Below are positions 24,587-31,626 of a DNA stretch of 40,556 bases, piece by piece. Numbering within the stretch: position 1 is the first letter of the stretch; the number at the start of each line of letters is the position of its first letter. The DNA is from a virus, in IMG/VR virus record IMGVR_UViG_3300042691_017303, positions 1-40,556 of that record, one strand, 5' to 3'. The translations under genes were made by a program, and so were the position numbers. The notes beneath the pieces were generated by a model that saw only the letters and a list, made by a program, of their open reading frames with translations, did no database searches and was not told the DNA's origin.

Positions 24587-25196
24587 ACCTTTGGAAGTCG
24601 GGAAGTGCTACGTCCTGCGTAATGGCAAAACAGTGGGGCCGATCACCCGAAGCCACTACTATGACGGCCTTTTAGAGTGGGTCGGGTTGGATGGCGCGCA
24701 GTTCTTGTGGGACTGCTTCGGCGCAACCGTAAACCCCCACAATCCGGATTGCGACATCGTCGCCGAGGTCGCCGACATCGGTTTCTCGTCGGTTCGTATC
24801 GTCGGGACACCGCCCGTCGATCCGTACATCAACGCGCCGACGGGCGAAGCGTCCAAGTCCGGCGACGAGCCGAAAAAGGCGCGGCTCGACCTCGTGCCGT
24901 TCGCGGCCGTGGAGCAGATCGCGGAAGTCCTGACGTTCGGCGCCAAGAAGTACGGTGACAACAACTGGGCGCGCGGCGCCCGATGGGGTCGATACTTCGC
25001 CGCGATGATGCGGCATATGTGGGCTTGGTGGCGCGGCCAAGAAAACGATCCGGAAACCGGGAAGTCTCATCTGGCCCACGCCGGATGTTGCTTGCTGTTT
25101 CTGATGGAATACCAGCGCAACGGGTGGGGTTCGGACGACCGCTTTGTCGGTCCGGACGGCGAAGTCTTCAAGAAGACCGACGGCGAAGGAAAATAG
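24573..25196 (+). CDS. dATP/dGTP diphosphohydrolase-domain protein (DUF5664/MazZ-type)
   Basis: ATG 24573 has GGAGGAG before it. Residues 1-70 form a small N-terminal domain (EVGKCYVLRNGKTVGPITR) found in front of other phage proteins. From about residue 100 to 185 comes an all-helical domain (ARLDLVPFAAVEQIAEVLTF, GAKKYGDNNWARG, YFAAMMRHMWAWWRGQEND, then SHLAHAGCCLLFLMEY) that matches the dGTP_diPhyd_N family (formerly DUF5664), related to MazG. Characterised members (MazZ) convert dATP or dGTP to monophosphates. In phages with 2-aminoadenine DNA they feed PurZ; no PurZ is seen in this window. Role here: shaping the purine dNTP pool. Confidence 0.8.
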   Translation: MSLSKPLEVGKCYVLRNGKTVGPITRSHYYDGLLEWVGLDGAQFLWDCFGATVNPHNPDCDIVAEVADIGFSSVRIVGTPPVDPYINAPTGEASKSGDEPKKARLDLVPFAAVEQIAEVLTFGAKKYGDNNWARGARWGRYFAAMMRHMWAWWRGQENDPETGKSHLAHAGCCLLFLMEYQRNGWGSDDRFVGPDGEVFKKTDGEGK

Positions 25197-25198
25197 TC

Positions 25199-25228
25199 TT
25201 GACGGGCTGTATGTCTTGATGGCATACA
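25199..25228 (+). promoter_or_regulatory. Promoter with embedded dyad upstream of the helicase gene
   Basis: TTGACG (25199-25204) and CATACA (25223-25228) are 18 bases apart in the 56-bp gap before the helicase gene. Overlapping them is a perfect 8-bp inverted repeat, GCTGTATG (25206-25213) and CATACAGC (25223-25230), which includes TGTAT-N11-ATACA (25208-25228), the same spaced dyad as before the scaffold gene. A regulated promoter for the replication genes is the simplest reading. Confidence 0.5.
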
Positions 25229-25252
25229 GCGTCCTCAACCTCGGAGACGCTG

Positions 25253-26536
25253 GTGAACACGCCGTACCCGCATCAAATCGAAGGCGCCCGTTTTCTCGCC
25301 GCTAGGAAATCCGCACTACTGGCGGATGAGCAGCGTGTTGGGAAAACGGGCGCAGCGATCATGGCGTGCGATTACGTGCTGGCCCGACGCATCCTCGTCG
25401 TCACCACGGCCTCTGGCCGCCCCAACTGGAAGCGCGAGTTCGGCGAGTGGTCGAACATGGACCGCAGCGTCGGCGTCATCTACGGCTCGTCTGGCTCGGC
25501 CCTGAACACCGACGTGGTCATTGTCGGGTGGGACAGCCTTGCGGCGCTGGCTCCGCAGCTCGCCGCGCAAGCCTGGGACGTCGTCATTTTCGACGAATCC
25601 CACTACGCCAAAAACCCCGAGGCCAAGCGCACCGTCGCCGCGTTCCACAGCGGCCTCAAGGCGCGCAACGTCTGGTGTCTTAGCGGAACCCCAATGGCCA
25701 ACTCTCCGGCCGACCTTTACCCGATGCTTGGGGCCCTAGCCCCCGAGCGCGTCACCGGGCTCACCTACGACGCCTTCGTCGACCGCTACTGCACTTGGTA
25801 TCCGAAGCGTCTGCGCTTCAACACCATCCGCGTCATCACGGGCGGCAAGAACCTCGACGAACTGCGCCAGCGCCTCGACGGCTTCTGGCTGCGCCGCACG
25901 CAGCAGGACGTCGGCATCACCAAGCCGGTGTTCGCTCTCCACAGCCTCCACGTCCACGGGCTCCCCAAGGAGCTGCGGGACAACGAGGATGCTCAGTCCA
26001 TCTTGGACGCGGCCGAGGTCGGAGAAACCAAGAACTTGGAGATGCACTTGGGGCCGCTGCGCCGCATCACCGGCCAGTTGAAGTCCGGTGCGGCCGCGAA
26101 GGCGGTGGCCGAGGAACTGGACAACGGCCTCGACAAGATCGTGCTGATGGCTTGGCACACGGACGTCATCGACGCCCTCAAGACGCTGCTCAAGCCGTAT
26201 GGTGTTGTCGGCATTGACGGCCGCACGCCCGCGACTGCCAGACAGGCCGCCGTCGATGAGTTCCAGCGAGGCGCTGCGCGCGTGTTCGTCGGCCAAATCC
26301 AAGCCGCCGGCGAAGGCATAGACCTCTCGGCCGCGTGCGAGCTGATGTTCGTCGAGTACAGTTTTGTGCCGAAGGATTTGGCGCAGGCGGCCCTCCGTAT
26401 CACCAATCACCTACAGAAGCGGCAACCGCGGGTCCGCGTCTGTGCGCTCGAAGGCTCGATCGACGAGTCCTTCGCGCGAATCCTCACCCGCAAAGTCTCG
26501 ACCATCAAACAAGTCCTTGAAAGGAGCCAAACGTGA
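25253..26536 (+). CDS. SNF2/superfamily 2 helicase
   Basis: The 427-residue product starts at GTG 25253 with GGAG six bases before it. Helicase motifs are in order: motif I ADEQRVGKTGAA (GKT around 30-32; the usual ADEMGLGKT has diverged), motif II DESHYAKN (about 113), motif III LSGTPMAN (about 144), and a C-terminal RecA-like half with QIQAAGEGIDLSAA and AALRITNHLQKRQP (motif VI, with Asn-His replacing the usual Arg-x-Gly). Length fits the short phage SNF2-type proteins found beside DUF2800 and DUF2815. It probably remodels replication or recombination intermediates. GTGA overlap with the next gene. Confidence 0.9.
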   Translation: MNTPYPHQIEGARFLAARKSALLADEQRVGKTGAAIMACDYVLARRILVVTTASGRPNWKREFGEWSNMDRSVGVIYGSSGSALNTDVVIVGWDSLAALAPQLAAQAWDVVIFDESHYAKNPEAKRTVAAFHSGLKARNVWCLSGTPMANSPADLYPMLGALAPERVTGLTYDAFVDRYCTWYPKRLRFNTIRVITGGKNLDELRQRLDGFWLRRTQQDVGITKPVFALHSLHVHGLPKELRDNEDAQSILDAAEVGETKNLEMHLGPLRRITGQLKSGAAAKAVAEELDNGLDKIVLMAWHTDVIDALKTLLKPYGVVGIDGRTPATARQAAVDEFQRGAARVFVGQIQAAGEGIDLSAACELMFVEYSFVPKDLAQAALRITNHLQKRQPRVRVCALEGSIDESFARILTRKVSTIKQVLERSQT

Positions 26537-27018
26537 TCGAAGTTCGTATGACCTTCTCCTCGGTCGAGGAGATGCTGGCCAAACTGGGCGGCACGGCCCC
26601 CGCCGCCGTGGCGCCCGCCCCGACCCCCGCCCCCGTGGCCGAACCTGCGCCCGCCCCGGCCGCCCCCGCCGAGAAGCCCAAGAAGCCGAAGGCTGCGAAG
26701 GTCGAAGTGACCGTCGAGCCCGCCCCGGCGCCTGCGCCCGCTGAGGCCGCGCAGGACAAGAAGGACGAAGCGCCCAAGGCGACGACCCCCGCCAAGGACG
26801 TGACGATCGACGACGTCCGTAACACGATGGGCCTCTACGTCAAGAAGTACGGGATGCCTGCGGCGCAGGCCGACGGCCCCGCGCTCTTGGCCAAGATGTT
26901 CGGCGAAGGCTGCAAGAAGATCAGCGACATCCCGAACACGCCGGAGATGTACGGCAAAGCCATCGCCGCCATCGAGGAGATGATCGCGAAGAACCCGAAC
27001 AACCGGACGGCCGTCTGA
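26533..27018 (+). CDS. Ala/Pro-rich linker protein with C-terminal helical domain, 161 aa
   Basis: It begins at GTG 26533 (GTGA overlap). Residues 1-20 form a short domain (EVRMTFSSVEEMLAKLGG). Residues 21-95 are an Ala/Pro/Lys-rich linker with repeated PAPAP. The last 65 form a helical module (VTIDDVRNTMGLYVKKYG, then EMYGKAIAAIEEMI). The two small ordered ends joined by a long linker suggest a tether. It is wedged between the helicase and the DUF2800 nuclease, so it may connect replication or recombination partners. No catalytic motif, no family recognised. Confidence 0.6.
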   Translation: MIEVRMTFSSVEEMLAKLGGTAPAAVAPAPTPAPVAEPAPAPAAPAEKPKKPKAAKVEVTVEPAPAPAPAEAAQDKKDEAPKATTPAKDVTIDDVRNTMGLYVKKYGMPAAQADGPALLAKMFGEGCKKISDIPNTPEMYGKAIAAIEEMIAKNPNNRTAV

Positions 27019-28283
27019 TGGGACTCCACGCAACCTGGTCGGCGTCGGCCTCGGCTCGCCTGTGGGCGTGCCCGGGTTCGCTGGCGCTGTCTGCCAAGGT
27101 GCCGCCGCAGCCCTCCGGGGCTGCGGCGCAGTGGGGCACGGCATGCCACACCGTCTCGGAAGACTGCCTCCGCAACGGCCGGGAGCCCGAGGAGTGGATC
27201 GGGCGCACGGTCGATGTCGGCGACGGCAAAGTCGAGTGCGACGAGGAGATGGCGGATACCGCCAAGGTCTATGTCGACTATGTCCGCGAGCGCCGAGGCG
27301 GCGTCGACAACACAGGCGACTACGTCAACCCGCTTTTCATCGAACAACGCTTCAACCTCGCCGCACTTACCCCGCCGTTCGACGCTGGCGGAACCGGCGA
27401 CGCCGTCATCCACCTAGCCGCCGAAAAGCTGCTCGAAATCGTCGACCTCAAGGGCGGCCGGGGTGTCGTCGTCGAGGCCGAAGGCAACAAGCAGATGCGG
27501 ACCTACGCCCTCGGCGCCATGCTGGCCTTCCCCAAGCTGGACGTCGATGCGGTCAAGGTCACGATCGTCCAGCCTCGCGCGCCACACAAAGACGGCCGGA
27601 TCCGCTCCGAGGAGTTCCACGTCGCCGACCTGATGGAATGGACGGCCGACTTGTTGGCCGCCATGCGCGAGTCGAAGGCCGCAGAGGAGCGCTACGCCAC
27701 CATCAAGGGCGATCTGTCCCGCGAGGAGTGGGGTGCCGCCTACCTCTCGACGGGCGAGCACTGCACCTTCTGCCCCGCCCGGGCGATCTGCCCGGCGCAG
27801 GAGAAGGCCGCTCTGGACGCTGCGGGTGTCTTCTTTAACGACCGCGACGAGCCGACACTCCGCAACACGCCAGACGAACTGGACCCGACGCGCTTGGCCA
27901 AGGTGCTCGACATGGCCGACATGATCGAGTCCTGGCTCAACGCCTGCCGGGCGCTGGCGCACACGCTGGCCGAAGGCGGGACCGACATCCCCGGCTATCA
28001 GCTCGTCGAGAAGATCGGCCGTCGCAAGTGGACGGACGAAGACATGGTGGTGGCCGGGTTGACCGCCGCCGGCATGGGTGTGGACGACCTCTACGAGCGC
28101 AAGCTCAAGAGCCCAAGCCAAGTCGAGAAGACCTTGGGATCGAAGCGCAAAAAGAAACTCGCTTCGACCCTTGAGGCGCTGACCGAGAAGCCCATCACCG
28201 GGCTCAACTTGGTTCGCGCCGACAAGACGTCGCGCCCTGCCGTGGTGGCCGGGCCGACGAAGTTCCTCTCCGTGATCGATTGA
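27018..28283 (+). CDS. DUF2800 Cas4/RecB-like PD-(D/E)XK nuclease
   Basis: The 421-residue protein begins in a TGATG overlap. It shows the layout of DUF2800 and Cas4/AddB-type nucleases: ATWSASASARLWACPGSLAL with Cys18; a core with GTGDAVIH followed by EIVDLKGG, supplying the D...D-x-K catalytic set; and a C-terminal cysteine triad in CTFCPARAICP (about 248, 251, 257). The four Cys would hold a 4Fe-4S cluster. Enzymes of this class are 5'-3' or end-processing exonucleases in recombination. It precedes the DUF2815 gene, its usual partner, in what looks like a phage recombination set. Confidence 0.88.
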   Translation: MGLHATWSASASARLWACPGSLALSAKVPPQPSGAAAQWGTACHTVSEDCLRNGREPEEWIGRTVDVGDGKVECDEEMADTAKVYVDYVRERRGGVDNTGDYVNPLFIEQRFNLAALTPPFDAGGTGDAVIHLAAEKLLEIVDLKGGRGVVVEAEGNKQMRTYALGAMLAFPKLDVDAVKVTIVQPRAPHKDGRIRSEEFHVADLMEWTADLLAAMRESKAAEERYATIKGDLSREEWGAAYLSTGEHCTFCPARAICPAQEKAALDAAGVFFNDRDEPTLRNTPDELDPTRLAKVLDMADMIESWLNACRALAHTLAEGGTDIPGYQLVEKIGRRKWTDEDMVVAGLTAAGMGVDDLYERKLKSPSQVEKTLGSKRKKKLASTLEALTEKPITGLNLVRADKTSRPAVVAGPTKFLSVID

Positions 28284-28294
28284 AAGGAAAGCCT

Positions 28295-28915
28295 ATGGCC
28301 AACGCACGCTCCGAAGACTTCGTCATCAAGAACGTCCGACTCAGCTACCCGAACCTCTACAAGCCGCAAGTCAAGGACGACGGCAAGAAGCAGTTCAACG
28401 CGACTCTGCTGTTCCCCAAGACGGCCGCCGACACGGTCGCCGCGCTCAAGAAGGCGGTCGGCGAAGTCGTCGTCAAGCAGTGGGGCGACAAGGGCCTGCC
28501 GCGCTTGCAGCAGGGCCTCATCAAGAACCCCGTGCTCGACGGCGACGGCCCGCAGGGCCTCAACAAGAAGTCGGGTGCGCGCCACGGCGGCTACGAGGGC
28601 TGCTGGTTCATCCGGGCCAGCGCCAACGAAGACCGGCCGCCGCGCCTCTACACCCGCTCCCTGACGATCGCCGGGCCCGACGACATCTACGCCGGCTGCT
28701 ACGTCAACGCGGTCATCAACGCCTTCGCCTGGAGCAATCCGAAGAACGGCGACGGCGTGTCGTTCGGCCTGACCTACGTGCAGTTCGCGGCTCCGGGCGA
28801 GCGCCTGGGTGGCGGCGCCCCGCCGGTCGAGTCGCTGCTGGAGAAGATCGCGGACGAGGGTGCGGCTCCTGCGGCGACGCAGGGTGGCGCCGGCGCTGGC
28901 GGGTTCTTCTCGTGA
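28295..28915 (+). CDS. DUF2815 single-stranded DNA-binding-like protein
   Basis: ATG 28295 has AAAGGAAA upstream and is preferred over TTG 28280. The 206-residue product has the DUF2815 pattern: DFVIKNVRLSYPNLYKP at the start, NATLLFPK, KNPVLDGDG, a long beta-rich OB-fold-like middle, and VNAVINAFAWSNPKNGDGVSF. The end is flexible (GGAGAGGFFS), ending in aromatic residues as SSB tails often do. DUF2815 proteins are described as single-stranded DNA-binding and lie next to DUF2800, SNF2 helicase and family A polymerase genes in many phages, as they do here. The stop overlaps the GapR-like gene (GTGA). Confidence 0.85.
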   Translation: MANARSEDFVIKNVRLSYPNLYKPQVKDDGKKQFNATLLFPKTAADTVAALKKAVGEVVVKQWGDKGLPRLQQGLIKNPVLDGDGPQGLNKKSGARHGGYEGCWFIRASANEDRPPRLYTRSLTIAGPDDIYAGCYVNAVINAFAWSNPKNGDGVSFGLTYVQFAAPGERLGGGAPPVESLLEKIADEGAAPAATQGGAGAGGFFS

Positions 28916-29187
28916 CTGCGGGCCCGGGTCACAACTCGGCGGGAGGGATCGCAGCCGACAAGCTGCGGTCCTTCATCGAGCGCATCGAGCGGCTGGAAAC
29001 CGAGAAGGCCGACCTCGGTGCCGACATCCGCGAGGTCTACGCCGAAGCCAAGGGCAACGGCTTCGATACGAAGATCATGCGGAAGATCGTGGCGCTGCGG
29101 AAGATGGAGGAGGCCGACCGGCGAGAGCAAGACGAGCTGGTCAACCTCTACCGCCGCGCCCTCGGCATCGAGAGCGTGCTCGACTGA
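28912..29187 (+). CDS. GapR/DUF2312-like DNA-binding protein, 91 aa
   Basis: GTG 28912 overlaps the previous stop. The product opens with GHNSAGGIAADKLRSFIERI and continues through ADIREVYAEAKGNGFDTK to LRKMEEADRREQDELVNLYR. This is the whole DUF2312 domain, almost to the length of chromosomal GapR, a nucleoid-associated protein of Alphaproteobacteria that binds overtwisted, AT-rich DNA and works with gyrase at replication forks. The coiled-coil and the KGNGFD/LRKI helix-turn are intact. A phage-borne copy placed after an SSB-like gene and before nucleotide and polymerase genes suggests a role in phage replication. It overlaps the next gene by one base. Confidence 0.88.
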   Translation: MTAGPGHNSAGGIAADKLRSFIERIERLETEKADLGADIREVYAEAKGNGFDTKIMRKIVALRKMEEADRREQDELVNLYRRALGIESVLD

Positions 29188-29351
29188 TGGGCCAGAAGAC
29201 CGTGATGGGGCCTGTCGTCATCGGCGGCAGGCTTGAGTTCAACGGCTTCGTCGTCGCGCGGCTGACCGGCAGCTTGGACAAGGAGGTCAAGTGGGCCTTC
29301 GAGGACTGGCTGGCCGAAGCCGCGCGACGGATGAAGCAGAAGGGAGCCTGA
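29187..29351 (+). CDS. Small protein, 54 aa
   Basis: ATG 29187 overlaps the GapR-like stop (TGATG) and TGA ends it one base before the HD gene. The product is a short beta-helix pattern (VIGGRLEFNGFVVARLTG, then EVKWAFEDWLAEAARRM), which could be a small domain with one amphipathic helix. The tight coupling supports translation. No family recognised. Confidence 0.6.
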   Translation: MGQKTVMGPVVIGGRLEFNGFVVARLTGSLDKEVKWAFEDWLAEAARRMKQKGA

Positions 29352-29352
29352 T

Positions 29353-29868
29353 ATGTCTTGGATTCAGACCGCCAGCGGCCGTCAATTTTGGCCGTTGCGC
29401 CCGTCCGCCGAGGACGTGGACCTCGAAGACATCGCCCACGCGCTCGCGATGAAGTGCCGCTACAGCGGGCACACGCAGCAGTTCTACAGCGTGGCCGAAC
29501 ATTCGGTCTACGTGTCCCGGTACTGCTCACAGGCCGTCGCGTTGTGGGGGCTACTCCACGACGCCAGTGAGGCTTACCTGCCCGACGTTTCTCGGCCTAT
29601 CAAGCCGCACCTGACGGGCTTCGCCGACATCGAAGCGGGCGTCATGCGGGCCATGTGCCACAAGTTCGGTCTGCCGCACGCCGAACCCGCCGAGGTCAAG
29701 GCGATCGACACGCGGATCCTGCTCAACGAGAAGGCCGTGCTGATGCCGCACACGCCGGCCGACTGGGGCATCGAGGCCGAGCCGCTGCCCGGCCTGCGGA
29801 TCGAGTGCTGGACGCCGACCGAAGCCAAGACGCAGTTCTTGCGTCGTTTCAAGGAGCTTGTGGGATGA
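29353..29868 (+). CDS. HD-domain phosphohydrolase (YfdR-like)
   Basis: The 171-residue protein has the HD signature: CRYSGHTQQFYSVAEHS with H40 and H50, then LLHDASEAYLPDV with H69 and D70, and AIDTRILL with D119. The overall pattern matches YfdR-type proteins of E. coli prophages and related phage phosphohydrolases, which remove phosphates from nucleotides. DatZ, the dATP triphosphohydrolase of 2-aminoadenine phages, is also a small HD enzyme, so dATP is a possible substrate, but I cannot tell from sequence alone. Together with the dATP/dGTP diphosphohydrolase-type gene it suggests control of the purine pool. It overlaps the next gene by 4 bp. Confidence 0.82.
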   Translation: MSWIQTASGRQFWPLRPSAEDVDLEDIAHALAMKCRYSGHTQQFYSVAEHSVYVSRYCSQAVALWGLLHDASEAYLPDVSRPIKPHLTGFADIEAGVMRAMCHKFGLPHAEPAEVKAIDTRILLNEKAVLMPHTPADWGIEAEPLPGLRIECWTPTEAKTQFLRRFKELVG

Positions 29869-30098
29869 GGCCATCCGCTGTGCTGCGCGCATCGCCGCAG
29901 CTAACCGTCAAACAGCGCCGCGAGATCGCCGCCGTACTCGACGAGACAGAGGCGGCGTTGGTTGAGTGCTTTCGTGCTATGAAGCCGTATGCCAAAGTTG
30001 CGATTGTCGGGGACTACCCGCCAATTAAATCCGCGCTTACGATCGCCGCAGAGAAAGTTTTAGCCGCGCTCACCAAGCTGCGGGGCGAAGCGCCGTGA
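29865..30098 (+). CDS. Hypothetical protein, 77 aa
   Basis: It starts in an ATGA overlap with the HD gene and ends in a GTGA overlap with the next gene. The product is mostly helical (TVKQRREIAAVLDETEAALV, then ALTIAAEKVLAALTKLR). Base composition in its second half is a little more AT-rich than its neighbours. No motif recognised. Confidence 0.55.
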   Translation: MRPSAVLRASPQLTVKQRREIAAVLDETEAALVECFRAMKPYAKVAIVGDYPPIKSALTIAAEKVLAALTKLRGEAP

Positions 30099-30367
30099 CC
30101 CCGCAAGACGAAGCCGCGCTCGCCGATGCCGCGCAAGGCGTTGCTGCGCTGCGCGAGGCCGCCGCCCGCGGCCTTCTGCTCAACAACCTGTTCCAATGCG
30201 ACAAGGGCCGCTTCCACGCCGCCTTCAAACGCCGCAACGGCGACAGCTACGACTACTTCCCGTTTGCTCAGGCCGATACGGCCTCCGAGGCGTTGCGGGC
30301 GGCGTTGGCTTTGGCGGCAGACAAACCCGCCGTGGCCTACGACGGCGAAGGGAGCGTTTTGGACTGA
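30095..30367 (+). CDS. Hypothetical protein, 90 aa
   Basis: Starts at GTG 30095. Residues 1-30 are helical and Ala-rich, and the second half is a small alpha/beta pattern (RFHAAFKRRNGDSYDYFPF, then EALRAALALAADKP) that looks like a compact domain. The last ten codons, ending DGEGSVLD, are repeated at 30528-30558 just before the methyltransferase gene, and only one synonymous base differs. Its stop overlaps the start of a 14-residue ORF (TGATGA). Function unknown. Confidence 0.55.
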   Translation: MTPQDEAALADAAQGVAALREAAARGLLLNNLFQCDKGRFHAAFKRRNGDSYDYFPFAQADTASEALRAALALAADKPAVAYDGEGSVLD

Positions 30368-30369
30368 TG
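30339..30369. repeat. Direct repeat copy 1: gene tail encoding DGEGSVLD
   Basis: Thirty-one bases matching 30528-30558 except GAC/GAT (both Asp). Both copies keep the same reading frame and end in TGATG, the start overlap of the next gene. Confidence 0.9.
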
Positions 30370-30411
30370 AAGTACGGACCCGATAAACTCTCAGAAGGAG
30401 ACAGAGTATGA
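30367..30411 (+). CDS. Possible leader peptide, 14 aa
   Basis: ATG 30367 overlaps the preceding stop and the TGA at 30409-30411 overlaps the start of a membrane peptide. The peptide reads MKYGPDKLSEGDRV. It may simply couple translation between neighbours. Confidence 0.3.
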   Translation: MKYGPDKLSEGDRV

Positions 30412-30488
30412 CCGCTAACTGGCTGTACCTCGCAGGTTCTACATGCTTCGCCCTCGGAACAATCATCAACATGCTGTCCGCACGATGA
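30408..30488 (+). CDS. Small membrane peptide, 26 aa
   Basis: ATG 30408 has AAGGAG nine bases upstream. The peptide contains one hydrophobic helix (NWLYLAGSTCFALGTIINML). Short single-helix proteins of this NWLY...G...F type recur in phage genomes without known role. It lies inside the segment bounded by two direct repeats. Stop overlaps the next mini-ORF (ATGA). Confidence 0.5.
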   Translation: MTANWLYLAGSTCFALGTIINMLSAR

Positions 30489-30556
30489 GCGCGTTACCTA
30501 CAGAGCGGAATAAACATCGTGCGGAGAACGACGGCGAAGGGAGCGTTTTGGATTGA
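30485..30556 (+). CDS. Mini-ORF ending in the duplicated tail DGEGSVLD, 23 aa
   Basis: ATG 30485 overlaps the previous stop (ATGA). The reading frame runs [15 protein letters not shown] and then into repeat copy 2 (DGEGSVLD), so the duplicated gene tail is still in frame. It looks like a gene whose middle was lost or a fusion made by recombination. The stop overlaps the methyltransferase start (TGATG). Confidence 0.35.
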   Translation: MSALPTERNKHRAENDGEGSVLD

Positions 30557-30558
30557 TG
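30528..30558. repeat. Direct repeat copy 2: gene tail encoding DGEGSVLD
   Basis: Matches 30339-30369 at 30 of 31 positions; the copies are 189 bases apart and bracket the three mini-ORFs. Confidence 0.9.
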
Positions 30559-31626
30559 CCCGTAGACATCCTTCAAGGCGACGTTTTCTCTTGCTTGGAT
30601 ACGCTGCCGTCAAACCACGTCCACACGATCGTCACGAGCCCTCCTTACTGGGGCCTGCGCGACTACGGCGTCGTCGGCCAGATCGGCATGGAGCCGACCC
30701 CGCAGGAGCACGTCGAGACAATGGTGCGCCTCTGCCGCGAGCTGCGGCGCGTGCTGCGTCCTGACGGGCTGCTCTGGATGAACTACGGCGATATGTGGGC
30801 GTCGAGCGTCAACGGCCGTAGCGCCTCCGACACGAAGGCCGCCGGCAACGACGACCGCACGTTCCGCGACAAGCCGTTCTCGACGGTCGTGGGCGGCCTC
30901 AAGGCGAAAGACCTCGTGGGTATGCCGTGGCGAATCGCTCTCGCTCTCCAGGCCGACGGTTGGTGGTTGCGAGACTGCGTCATCTGGCACAAGCCCAACC
31001 CCATGCCGTCGAGCGTCAAAAGCCGCTGCACCCCGGCCTACGAGTATGTTTTCATGCTGGCGAAGTCGGAGAAATACTACTTCGACCACGCGGCCATCAA
31101 GGAGCCCATAGCGGAGTCGAGCAAGAAGCGCTACGCGCAAGCCACGATCGACACGCAACAGGGCGGCTTCAAGCAGGACCAGTACGAGAGCGGCATTGCG
31201 GGGGCCCGCGTCCGCTCCCGGCGTCCTAACGAAATTATCAAGTCTCTGGCCGCTGACGGCCAAGAGATGCGCGCCAAGCGGAACGTCTGGACGATTCCGA
31301 CGCAGCCCGTGAAAGAGGCGCACTTCGCCACGTTCCCCGAGCGCCTTGTCGAGCCGTGTATCCTTGCCGGGGCGCCTTCTGGCGGCACGGTCCTTGACCC
31401 GTTCTTCGGCTCGGGGACGACGGGCGTGGTGGCGCAGCGGCTCGGCCGCAATTGCATCGGGATCGAACTAAATCCCGCGTACATCGAGATTGCGCGGGCG
31501 CGGCTGGCTGCTTTGGCGGCCGACACAACAAACTCGAAAGGAGGTGATCGATATGGCGAAGAAGGGAAAAGGCGGTCGCAAGTGCTAGCGCACGAAAGCG
31601 ACGAGAGCGGCGGGGTGTTCGGATGA
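30556..31626 (+). CDS. DNA methyltransferase, beta class (TSPPY)
   Basis: The 356-residue product starts at ATG 30556. It carries motif [14 protein letters not shown] near residue 27 and, close to the end, motif [11 protein letters not shown] with the following strand [14 protein letters not shown] (about 280-310). This order (catalytic motif first, SAM-binding motif last) is the beta class of amino-methyltransferases, which make N4-methylcytosine or N6-methyladenine. The TSPPY form does not decide between them. A 70-residue insert around 90-220 probably holds the target-recognition region. No partner restriction gene is next to it, so it probably acts as an orphan protecting phage DNA. The last 35 residues lie outside the core and contain a strong internal ribosome site. 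Confidence 0.9.
   Translation: MPVDILQGDVFSCLDTLPSNHVHTIVTSPPYWGLRDYGVVGQIGMEPTPQEHVETMVRLCRELRRVLRPDGLLWMNYGDMWASSVNGRSASDTKAAGNDDRTFRDKPFSTVVGGLKAKDLVGMPWRIALALQADGWWLRDCVIWHKPNPMPSSVKSRCTPAYEYVFMLAKSEKYYFDHAAIKEPIAESSKKRYAQATIDTQQGGFKQDQYESGIAGARVRSRRPNEIIKSLAADGQEMRAKRNVWTIPTQPVKEAHFATFPERLVEPCILAGAPSGGTVLDPFFGSGTTGVVAQRLGRNCIGIELNPAYIEIARARLAALAADTTNSKGGDRYGEEGKRRSQVLAHESDESGGVFG
31538..31549 (+). promoter_or_regulatory. Exceptionally strong ribosome binding site inside the methyltransferase gene
   Basis: AAGGAGGTGATC is the exact 12-base complement of the 3' tail of bacterial 16S rRNA. The next start codon, ATG 31553, is eight bases after GGAGG. The site lies in the last 90 bases of the methyltransferase gene, 74 bases before the HNH gene. 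Confidence 0.7.
31553..31588 (+). CDS. 11-residue basic ORF behind a perfect Shine-Dalgarno
   Basis: ATG 31553 to TAG 31588 encodes [11 protein letters not shown], out of frame with the methyltransferase. The ribosome site before it is far stronger than for any neighbour. It may be a real mini-gene or a device to load ribosomes for the HNH and polymerase genes. Short Lys/Gly-rich peptides ending in Cys occur in other phages, with no known role. Confidence 0.4.
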   Translation: MAKKGKGGRKC

